This document shows, piece by piece, positions 1 to 5,642 of a DNA stretch of 9,531 bases. Made by a program: the position numbers and the translations under genes. The number at the start of each line of letters is the position of its first letter. Position 1 is the stretch's first letter. Origin of the DNA: Halobacteriales archaeon. Lineage in GTDB: Archaea; Halobacteriota; Halobacteria; Halorutilales; JAHENH01. The notes under the pieces are model-generated. The model saw only the letters and a list, made by a program, of their open reading frames with translations. It was not told the DNA's origin and ran no database searches. The stretch covers positions 1 to 9,531 of the forward strand of contig JAHENH010000139.1 of assembly GCA_018609935.1 (NCBI GenBank), given 5' to 3'.

Positions 1-89
1 ATATAAAATAAGATATTTCTAGATCTTTACTAATTATATTTTAAAGTTAGACAAATAAGTATAAAAAATAATATCTCTAGATAAATTTA

Positions 90-105
90 GGAAAGAATCT
101 AAAAG
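90..105 (+). promoter_or_regulatory. possible BRE/TATA element of the aldo/keto reductase gene
   Basis: A purine-rich GGAAAG followed by AATCTAAAAG lies about 23 to 38 bases before the ATG at 128. This matches the position of the better promoter-like elements of other genes here, but the TATA part is weak and the surroundings are uniformly AT-rich. No Shine-Dalgarno is visible before the ATG. Confidence 0.25.
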
Positions 106-127
106 TTTTATGTTATAATTTTAATAT

Positions 128-898
128 ATGGAATATGTCTCTATTAATGGAGCTAAAATACCCTCTATTGGGCTTGGGACTTGGCCATTTACTGGAAGAC
201 AATGTTTTGATGCTGTAACTAATTCCTTAGATATCGGTTATAGACATATTGATACTGCACAAATGTATAACAATGAAGAAGTTGTTGGTAGAGCTATAAG
301 ACAATCAGATATAGATAGAGAAGAAATATTTTTAGTCACAAAAATACACCCTAACAATCTTTCTTATAATGATGTACATAGCTCCGTAAAAAGAAGTCTA
401 GAGAAATTAAATACACAAATAGATCTTTTATTAATCCATTCTCCAAGCTTAACAACTCCTATAGAAGAAACTATTGAAGCGATGAATGAACTACAAGAAA
501 CATCTGATATAAAACATATAGGGGTAAGTAACTTTTCTATTGAACAAATGAAAAAAGCAATAACCTCTTCAAAGACACCTATATTGACAAACCAAATAAA
601 ATACAATCCATTTAGAAAAAATGAAGAAATACTAAAATTTTGTCAAGAACGAAACATAATGTTAACAGCATATAGTCCACTAGCGAAAGGACACACATCA
701 AAAAATGGATTAATACACGAAATCTCAAAAAAATATAACAAAACAACACATCAAGTAACTCTAAGATGGCTAACACAACAAAAAAACGTATCAGCTATAC
801 CAAGATCGTCTAATCCGCAACATCAAAAAGAAAACATAGAAATATTTGACTTTAACCTAAGCAAACCAGAACTAAAACAGATATCAAATATAACCTAA
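128..898 (+). CDS. aldo/keto reductase (AKR superfamily)
   Basis: Predicted cytoplasmic NAD(P)H-dependent reductase that interconverts aldehydes or ketones and alcohols. The 256-residue protein covers the whole (beta/alpha)8 barrel; many family members are slightly longer (about 265-280). The catalytic tetrad is complete: Asp42 and Tyr47 in DTAQMYNNE, Lys72 in VTKIH and His104 in LLLIHSP. Other family marks are GLGTW at 15-19, GVSNF at 132-136, NQIKYNP at 155-161, AYSPLAKG at 181-188 and the cofactor-phosphate loop IPRSSNPQHQKEN at 224-236. The loop resembles the IPKS motif of 2,5-diketo-gluconate reductase-like members. The substrate cannot be told from sequence. The ATG is the natural start because the N-terminal strand (SINGAKIPSIGLGTW) begins right after it. 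The 3' half uses more A- and C-ending codons than the 5' half. The gene appears to be monocistronic. Confidence 0.95.
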   Translation: MEYVSINGAKIPSIGLGTWPFTGRQCFDAVTNSLDIGYRHIDTAQMYNNEEVVGRAIRQSDIDREEIFLVTKIHPNNLSYNDVHSSVKRSLEKLNTQIDLLLIHSPSLTTPIEETIEAMNELQETSDIKHIGVSNFSIEQMKKAITSSKTPILTNQIKYNPFRKNEEILKFCQERNIMLTAYSPLAKGHTSKNGLIHEISKKYNKTTHQVTLRWLTQQKNVSAIPRSSNPQHQKENIEIFDFNLSKPELKQISNIT

Positions 899-943
899 AA
901 ATATGTCTATATACAAAAACATAAGTAAATTTAATATGATACT

Positions 944-954
944 AATTATTTAAG
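944..954 (+). promoter_or_regulatory. BRE/TATA-like element of the DUF2892 gene
   Basis: AATTATTTAAG places TTTAAG exactly 32 to 27 bases before the ATG at 981. This is the spacing of an archaeal TATA box for a leaderless transcript, and the same spacing recurs before several other genes here. It favours the ATG at 981 over an in-frame TTG at 972. Confidence 0.45.
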
Positions 955-980
955 TAGAAAAAACCTAATAATTGAATAAA

Positions 981-1235
981 ATGATAGATATAGATGTTCC
1001 AGAAAAAAACGTTGGTGGATGGGATAGAAAAATTAGATATTTTCTTGGTACGTTACTAATAATTATAGGATTAATTGTTGGAATAGGTTCTCAAGGAGAA
1101 ATCACTGGCATTATTTCAGGACTTTTAGCTATATTTGCAGGAATAGGTCTTTTATTTAATGCTATAACAGGTTTTTGTGGACTAAACCATATTTTAGGAA
1201 TAAACACCTGTAAAATAGACAAAAACAAAAAATAA
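981..1235 (+). CDS. DUF2892 (YgaP transmembrane-like) small membrane protein
   Basis: An 84-residue protein with a short charged N-terminus (KNVGGWDRKIR, residues 9-19), two Gly-rich hydrophobic helices (about 20-38 and 41-63) and a C-terminal motif GFCGLNHILGINTC with Cys66 and Cys77. This is the DUF2892 pattern, best known as the membrane part of the rhodanese YgaP: N-x-G-x-x-D-R near the start, two helices, then a C-x(10)-C-like tail. No rhodanese domain is attached or adjacent. Biochemical function is unknown; in other organisms the family sits near sulfur or thiol handling genes, which is not seen here. An in-frame TTG at 972 could add three residues, but the ATG is supported by the promoter position. 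Confidence 0.85.
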   Translation: MIDIDVPEKNVGGWDRKIRYFLGTLLIIIGLIVGIGSQGEITGIISGLLAIFAGIGLLFNAITGFCGLNHILGINTCKIDKNKK

Positions 1236-1340
1236 ACCTCATAAAAAGACAGTATATAACCTATATCATATTGTTTTGATATTATTTATGTCATAGTAAA
1301 ATTTTTGGTAATATATCTTAGATTATTAAATATTTTTAGT

Positions 1341-1355
1341 GAAAAATAATTTATT
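1341..1355 (+). promoter_or_regulatory. BRE/TATA-like element upstream of the surface-protein pseudogene
   Basis: GAAAAATAATTTATT puts TTTA 32 to 29 bases before the ATG at 1382. The purine-rich left half resembles a BRE. The fixed spacing supports 1382 rather than the nearby ATGs at 1370 and 1373 as the former start. Composition is AT-rich, so this rests mostly on position. Confidence 0.35.
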
Positions 1356-1381
1356 ATTGTATTATCTATATGATGTATATA

Positions 1382-2133
1382 ATGTTATCTCGTAGATCTT
1401 TTCTAAAAATAGCTACTATATCTCCGATTTTAACTATATCCGGATCCTCAACCCGAGATAATATCTCAAAAGATATTATATATGGGATTATAGATGATGA
1501 CGAATTTAGAATTAAAGAAGATAAGAGATTCAAGATTACGGATAGATTTTCATCTGTTAGGACATTTGCAAGTTCGTAGATAGAATTTCGAAAATATTTT
1601 GTTATATTTGAAACTGTATATTATTTTACGGGATATAATTTTATGGATTGATGAAACAGAGAATATATCGATAGATTCTAAACTTTATTCTTTTGTAGAA
1701 TCAAAAAGTTATACAGGTACAACTAAGATAGTCAAGTTTAAACCTGAAAAAACAGAGAAATATTCTGATAGTTAAAGACATAAAAATAATAATTATACTA
1801 ATAATAAAACACAGAAAAACATCTCTGATTTAAATAAAACACAGATAAATGAAACCATTGACGGTATAAATCTAAATAATTCGAAACAAAATATAACAAA
1901 TAAAACAAAAAATAAATCTATAAATGGAACAGAAATAAATAAAACACAAAAAAATGACAATATTTTACAAAATATATCTTTAAATAAAAATAAAACCCAA
2001 CATAATAGATCGAATATTAATAATACAGGTTATACTGATATACAAGGAAAAACTCCCAAACTGGTTTTAGTATTTTATTAACATTAATTGGGATAGGTAT
2101 TTTTTAATTAGATATTTAATCAAGAAAAAATAA
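1382..2133 (+). pseudogene. broken Tat-exported, sequon-rich surface protein with PGF-CTERM-like tail
   Basis: The remains of a surface protein can be read in three pieces. (1) 1382-1579 begins with a twin-arginine signal peptide (SRRSFLK then a hydrophobic run ending TISGSS) and an acidic segment, then stops at TAG 1577. (2) 1584-2060 lies in another frame. It gives a beta-rich piece (ILWIDETENISIDSKLYSF) and, after an in-frame TAA at 1773, an Asn/Thr/Lys-rich stretch of about 90 residues with some 15 N-glycosylation sequons (NKT, NIS, NET, NNS, NIT, NGT, NRS, NNT). (3) 2063-2133 in the next frame gives GFSILLTLIGIGIF and, after one more base, LIRYLIKKK and a stop. Together this is the order Tat signal, ectodomain, glycosylated stalk, then PGF motif, hydrophobic helix and basic tail, as in substrates of archaeosortase A. 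At least four lesions are needed, so it is almost certainly not functional. Sequencing error could explain one or two of them but hardly all. Confidence 0.7.
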
Positions 2134-2258
2134 AATAATATAAATCTCCAATGATAGATGGATTTCTTATAATTTTTATATTAGATTTATGGATAAGATA
2201 CTGTTTTTTGTTTTTATTGTATGTTAATGTTTTAACAGAAATTTAGATCTTAGATAGT

Positions 2259-2426
2259 TTATATAGGGGAAATGTTTCCAATTATATATCCTATTAGGAT
2301 GCCTAGTATAAGTCCTATAAGAAATAAAGCTATTATTATATTCCTTATTGTTTTTTCTATTTTTTTTGTTTTTTCATTTATTTTTTTATCATATTCATTT
2401 ACCTTTTTGTTTGTTTTGTCTTCCAT
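2259..2426 (-). CDS. 55-residue membrane protein with glycine-zipper helix
   Basis: An intact short reading frame starting with ATG (complement of 2424-2426). Residues 1-28 are highly charged, rich in Lys and Glu and helix-prone (KKVNEYDKKINEKTKKIEK), so possibly a short coiled coil. Residues 29-50 form one strongly hydrophobic helix, followed by NISPI. In the helix, Gly38, Gly42, Gly46 and Gly50 are spaced exactly four apart (GLILGILIGYIIG), a glycine zipper that favours tight helix-helix packing or oligomers. An in-frame stop lies just upstream, so the ATG is the first possible start. No family is recognised. The clean split into charged and membrane halves argues that it is a real gene, although it lies in a decayed region. 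Possible roles are a small membrane-complex subunit, or a toxin-like or holin-like peptide; the sequence does not decide. Confidence 0.6.
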   Translation of the reverse strand: MEDKTNKKVNEYDKKINEKTKKIEKTIRNIIIALFLIGLILGILIGYIIGNISPI

Positions 2427-2443
2427 TAACTAATCTTTATATT

Positions 2444-2458
2444 TTTTTATAGATTATT
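2444..2458 (-). promoter_or_regulatory. TATA-like element of the small zipper protein
   Basis: On the minus strand AATAATCTATAAAAA lies about 18 to 32 bases before the ATG at 2426, with CTATAAAA starting at -26. It could be an archaeal TATA box for a leaderless or nearly leaderless transcript. The tract is AT-rich, so the call is weak. Confidence 0.3.
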
Positions 2459-2604
2459 TTTCTTTTTAAATATGTTTTTATGTTATTTTTTATGGTATTT
2501 TTTATTATGTTTCTTATGCATGGTCTGTATTATTTGATTTTTTATTATTTATTCTATTATAATCATTTTTTTATTTTTCATTAAAATATTTTATGTTCAG
2601 ATAA

Positions 2605-3179
2605 GAAATATATATTCTAGTGAATTTGATAGCTGTGGAATTATGCTTACCAATTAAAGATCTTTTTGCAAAGATAGAAAAAGTAGCTGTAATAATATTT
2701 GAAAATCTATATAGTATAGTTAAAATATAGATTGTAGAATATTATGTAGAAATAATAAATAGAAGGCTTACATCTATTAGGATAATTAAGTAAAATAACA
2801 TCTAAATATTTATTCTACCTATCTATTATTTACAAAATCACTGACTGACTCCAACTTTGGTTGCCTGAAATGCTGGTAATAATGATTTTAATATAAATAA
2901 TAATTGAAATATAGATAAACATAAAGATACAGTAGATCAGACAATAACAACCTCAAAATATATCTATATATCTAAGGACAGATACTCTAATCACGTGTTG
3001 AAAATAATATATGTGTTGAAAATAATATATGCTAAATAAATATTCGAGCAATATTATATATAGGTAATTTAAAAGATGAATATTTTTAATCAGAAATATC
3101 GAATAGAGTATTAAATAAACATCTAAAGGAAGTAATATATAGTCCTAATATTCCTTTAGATCAAACATTACCTAAATAA
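2605..3179 (+). pseudogene. scattered decayed coding remnants, origin not recognised
   Basis: No intact gene lies here, but several protein-like fragments do. 2605-2730 reads 41 residues, including LIAVELCLPIKDLFAKIEKV. 2845-3039 in the same frame, broken by TGA at 2866 and 2905, gives NAGNNDFNINNN and then IDKHKDTVDQTITTSKYIYI followed by SKDRYSNHV. 3036-3179 in another frame gives INIRAILYIGNLKDEYF, a TAA at 3087, then SEISNRVLNKHLKEVIYS and PNIPLDQTLPK before TAA 3177. The last piece looks vaguely like a helix-turn-helix recognition helix, but I cannot name a family. Stops and frame changes are frequent, so this is either one or more eroded genes or chance open stretches in AT-rich DNA. 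I see no inverted terminal repeats or recognisable transposase motif. Confidence 0.35.
2995..3030. repeat. perfect 18-bp tandem duplication (two copies)
   Basis: The unit GTGTTGAAAATAATATAT occurs at 2995-3012 and again, without mismatch, at 3013-3030. As a multiple of three it keeps any reading frame. It lies within the decayed region and looks like a recent slippage or local duplication event. Confidence 0.9.
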
Positions 3180-3225
3180 AAATTTAATATTTATTTTTTG
3201 TTTTTAATATTTTATATAAGATAAT

Positions 3226-3237
3226 CGAAAGGCTTAG
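3226..3237 (+). promoter_or_regulatory. BRE/TATA element of the FAH-family gene
   Basis: CGAAAGGCTTAG stands out from the AT-rich surroundings and resembles haloarchaeal promoters, with a CGAAA-type BRE followed by a degenerate TATA. CTTAG starts 32 bases before the ATG at 3265. The 8-mer AAAGGCTT begins 37 bases before this ATG and also exactly 37 bases before the ATG of the lipoprotein gene at 5643. A leaderless or nearly leaderless mRNA is expected. Confidence 0.6.
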
Positions 3238-3264
3238 CAGTTCTTTCTACATTTTATTTGATAG

Positions 3265-3981
3265 ATGAAAATAGCTAGGATATGTATAGATGATGAGGTT
3301 TTAGTTGGTGAGTATATAGATGGTAAGATAGTCACGGAAGACAATTCTTTTCAGATTGATAATGTAGAACTTTTACCTCCTTGTAGTCCATCAGCTTTTT
3401 ATTGTATAGGTAGAAATTATGGTGAAAAAATTGATCAAATGGATTATGACGTTCCAGATCAACCTGACTGGTTTATTAAACCAGCTGTTTCGGTTCACCA
3501 GCCAGAAAAACCTATAGAATATCCAAGATGGACTGAAAAATTTACATATGCAGGTGAGCTTGCTGCTGTGATCGAGGAAAAATGTAGTGACCTTAAACCA
3601 AAACAAGTAGAGAACTATTTGTGGGGCTATACTATATTAAATGATCTCGATGCTTTAGATCAGCCTGGACGTACTGCAAGGAAAGCATTTAATGGATCTG
3701 CGCCTCTTGGTCCGTGGATTGAAACGGATCTGGATCCTACAGGTATAGATATGAAGACGGAGATAAATGGAGAAATAAGACAGCAAGCAAATACTGAACA
3801 GATGCTTTTTTCTCCTAATAAACTGATTTCACATCTTTCGGAGAGATATACGTTTATGCCGGGTGATGTTATATCTTTTGGAAGTCCTGCAAATCCTGGG
3901 CTTATTGAGCCAGGAGATAATATTGAAATCTGGTATGAGGGGGTAGGAACACTAAAAAATAATGTTGTTGAAAATAGCTAA
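3265..3981 (+). CDS. fumarylacetoacetate hydrolase (FAH) family protein
   Basis: A 238-residue single-domain FAH-superfamily protein, a group that includes acylpyruvate hydrolases, hydratases and oxaloacetate or ring-cleavage-product decarboxylases, usually Mg-dependent and cytoplasmic. Family marks are CIGRNYGE at 47-54, WFIKPAVSV at 69-77, ELAAVIEE at 98-105, GYTILNDLDALDQPGR at 121-136, NGSAPLGPW at 143-151, and late PGDVISFGSPANPG followed by VGTLKN. The usual first metal ligand in the E-x-E motif is Ala96 (YAGEL), leaving Glu98, and the usual His of the NYxxH motif is Lys55. Asp127 of ILNDL fits the third ligand. Neighbouring residues are well kept, so this may be a subgroup trait rather than decay. 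G+C is higher than in flanking DNA. Exact substrate is unknown, and no catabolic partner genes lie nearby. Confidence 0.85.
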   Translation: MKIARICIDDEVLVGEYIDGKIVTEDNSFQIDNVELLPPCSPSAFYCIGRNYGEKIDQMDYDVPDQPDWFIKPAVSVHQPEKPIEYPRWTEKFTYAGELAAVIEEKCSDLKPKQVENYLWGYTILNDLDALDQPGRTARKAFNGSAPLGPWIETDLDPTGIDMKTEINGEIRQQANTEQMLFSPNKLISHLSERYTFMPGDVISFGSPANPGLIEPGDNIEIWYEGVGTLKNNVVENS

Positions 3982-3984
3982 ATG

Positions 3985-4021
3985 AATTAGTAACTAATTA
4001 CTTTGTTTTTATTAATTTTTT
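3985..4021 (+). terminator. possible transcription terminator after the FAH gene
   Basis: An inverted repeat AATTAGT-A-ACTAATT (3985-3999) lies just after the stop codon and is followed by T-rich DNA containing TTTTATTAATTTTTT (4007-4021). Archaeal termination needs mainly the U-rich tract; the hairpin is AT-only and weak. The same 15-mer recurs after the glutamate dehydrogenase gene. Confidence 0.4.
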
Positions 4022-4128
4022 AGTTCTATATGTTTTCTATTTTTTATCTGTCTAAGACATTATTTATAATTATTTTTTATTGTGTTTTATTTATTTTTGT
4101 TTTATTACCTTATATCTGAGTATGTTTG

Positions 4129-4140
4129 ATAAAAGTTAAC
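4129..4140 (+). promoter_or_regulatory. BRE/TATA-like element of the glutamate dehydrogenase gene
   Basis: ATAAAAGTTAAC places TTAA 32 to 29 bases before the ATG at 4168. This matches the spacing at other genes in the window. It lies inside the reading frame that would be used if translation began at the upstream TTG at 4126, and so argues for the ATG. Confidence 0.4.
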
Positions 4141-4167
4141 AACCACCGGTTTTTAGATTGTTTAAAT

Positions 4168-5388
4168 ATGGATCCTTTAGAAAACTTTAGAACGGCGGTA
4201 GATAATGCATCAAAATATCTAGATGTGAGTGATGAAATAATAGAACAGTTTAAGGTTCCCGATAGAGTCCTTGAAGCAAACCTAACAATAGAAACAAAAG
4301 AAAATGGAATAGAGACCTTCAAATCCTATAGATCTCAATTTAACAATCTAAGAGGTCCATATAAAGGAGGTATTCGGTATTATCCTGGAGTAGGCAGAAA
4401 TGACGCTGTCGCATTATCTGGTTGGATGATGATAAAAACTGCTGTAGTAGATATTCCTTTTGGAGGAGGTAAAGGAGAAATAGACATTGATTCAAAAAAT
4501 AGATCTAAAGAAACTCTAAAAAAGGTGACAAAAGAATACGCAAAAGAACTTAGACCCCTAATTGGTGAAGACAAGGATAGTCCAGCACCAGACGTATATA
4601 CAGGCCCTCGTGAAATGAAATGGATACGTAATGAATACGAGCGATTAGAGGGTAAACAAGAACCTGCAGTAATTACAGGTAAACCTATATCAAATGGAGG
4701 AAGTAAAGGAAGAGTAGAAGCTACAGGAAGGTCAACTGTAATAGCTGCAAGAGAAGCTCTAAAATTAAAGAATAAAGGCATAAAAGACGCTACAGTAGCT
4801 ATTCAAGGATTTGGTAACGCTGGATCCATAACTGCTAGACTGATGGATGAGTTAGGAGCAACTGTAGTAGCAGTTAATGACTCCTCTGGAGGAGTATATA
4901 AAAAAGATGGGCTACATATCGATTTATTAGAAAATCATAAAAATGAAAATGGAACCGTAGATGGGTTCCAGGAAGGGGATTCAATTAGTGATGAAGATTT
5001 ATTGACATTAGATGTTGATGTTTTGGTCCCTGCAGCTCTTGAAAACGCTATCGATGAAAATATAGCAGATGATATTAAAGCAGATGTAATCTCAGAAGCA
5101 GCAAATGGACCTCTTACTAGTACTGCAGGAGATATATTAAAAGATAAGAATGTTGTTGTAATTCCGGATGTTTTAGCTAATGCTGGGGGTGTAGTTGTAA
5201 GTTATTTTGAGTGGACACAGAATAAACAAGGTTATTATTGGAATGAAAAAAGAGTTAATAACGAACTAGAAGATAAGATTGTAGATTCATTTAAAGATGT
5301 TTTAAAAGAAAAGAGAGAAAGAGACACACCTAACCTAAGAACTGCAGCATATACAGTAGCAATAAGAAGGCTAATAGAAGCATTATAA
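4168..5388 (+). CDS. gdhB: glutamate dehydrogenase (Glu/Leu/Phe/Val dehydrogenase family)
   Basis: Cytoplasmic enzyme interconverting glutamate and 2-oxoglutarate plus ammonium with NAD(P). With the ATG start it has 406 residues, normal for the hexameric archaeal enzymes. All catalytic residues have family spacing: Lys66 (RGPYKGG), Lys90 (MMIKTAV), Lys102 (PFGGGKG), Asp142 (SPAPDVYTGPREM) and Ser345 (VVVSYFEW). The dinucleotide-binding loop is GFGNAG at 214-219, followed by VAVND after the second strand and PAALENAI at 288-295. GSKGREA-like and TGRS segments match haloarchaeal enzymes. Residue 104 is Glu where many homologues have Gly (KGEI instead of KGGI). A TTG at 4126 would add 14 residues, but promoter position and homologous N-termini favour 4168. 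It is flanked by spacers on both sides, so probably monocistronic. The gdhA/gdhB choice of symbol is by resemblance only. Confidence 0.95.
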   Translation: MDPLENFRTAVDNASKYLDVSDEIIEQFKVPDRVLEANLTIETKENGIETFKSYRSQFNNLRGPYKGGIRYYPGVGRNDAVALSGWMMIKTAVVDIPFGGGKGEIDIDSKNRSKETLKKVTKEYAKELRPLIGEDKDSPAPDVYTGPREMKWIRNEYERLEGKQEPAVITGKPISNGGSKGRVEATGRSTVIAAREALKLKNKGIKDATVAIQGFGNAGSITARLMDELGATVVAVNDSSGGVYKKDGLHIDLLENHKNENGTVDGFQEGDSISDEDLLTLDVDVLVPAALENAIDENIADDIKADVISEAANGPLTSTAGDILKDKNVVVIPDVLANAGGVVVSYFEWTQNKQGYYWNEKRVNNELEDKIVDSFKDVLKEKRERDTPNLRTAAYTVAIRRLIEAL

Positions 5389-5430
5389 TGTAGTATATGA
5401 TAAAATAAATATATTGATTTAAAATAGAAA

Positions 5431-5445
5431 TTTTATTAATTTTTT
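5431..5445 (+). terminator. poly-T terminator-like tract after glutamate dehydrogenase
   Basis: TTTTATTAATTTTTT lies 43 bases after the stop codon and is identical to the 15-mer after the FAH gene. An AAAAT/ATTTT pairing just upstream could give a weak stem. U-rich 3' ends are the usual intrinsic terminators of Archaea. Confidence 0.4.
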
Positions 5446-5604
5446 GGTTATTATATATATTTTTGGAATTTGTTTTTTTATTTTTATAGATTAAAATATT
5501 TAGGTTGATATAATTTAAATATTGGGAAAGTTTTCTAATTTTGTTTTAAAATTATTTTCTGTTTGTTTGCTATATAGTTATAATTTTTTGGCTTACCTAA
5601 AAAA

Positions 5605-5616
5605 CAAAGGCTTTAT
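5605..5616 (+). promoter_or_regulatory. BRE/TATA element of the DUF5059-plastocyanin gene
   Basis: CAAAGGCTTTAT is a good BRE plus TATA candidate with CTTTAT beginning 32 bases before the ATG at 5643. It shares AAAGGCTT with the FAH promoter at the identical distance. There is no Shine-Dalgarno before the ATG. Confidence 0.55.
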
Positions 5617-5642
5617 CGTGGTCTAGGTTATGATAAGAATTT

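Noticed and set aside
2834..2880. Slightly GC-richer patch (CTGACTGACTCC, TTGGTTGCCTG) considered as a tRNA or small RNA
   Set aside because: No acceptor or T-arm pairing, no TTC-A loop motif and no cloverleaf could be drawn; it is more likely part of the decayed coding traces.
1236..3264. Possible mobile element or prophage remnant
   Set aside because: No terminal inverted repeats, target-site duplication, integrase or transposase motif, or attachment-site-like repeat could be found. The region is better described as decayed genes.
4126..4167. TTG-initiated 14-residue extension of glutamate dehydrogenase
   Set aside because: The extension has no resemblance to family N-termini and overlaps the promoter-like element. 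The ATG at 4168 fits both homologues and the -32 spacing.
4380..4781. Minus-strand open frame of 133 codons
   Set aside because: It lies entirely antisense inside the glutamate dehydrogenase gene, with no family resemblance.
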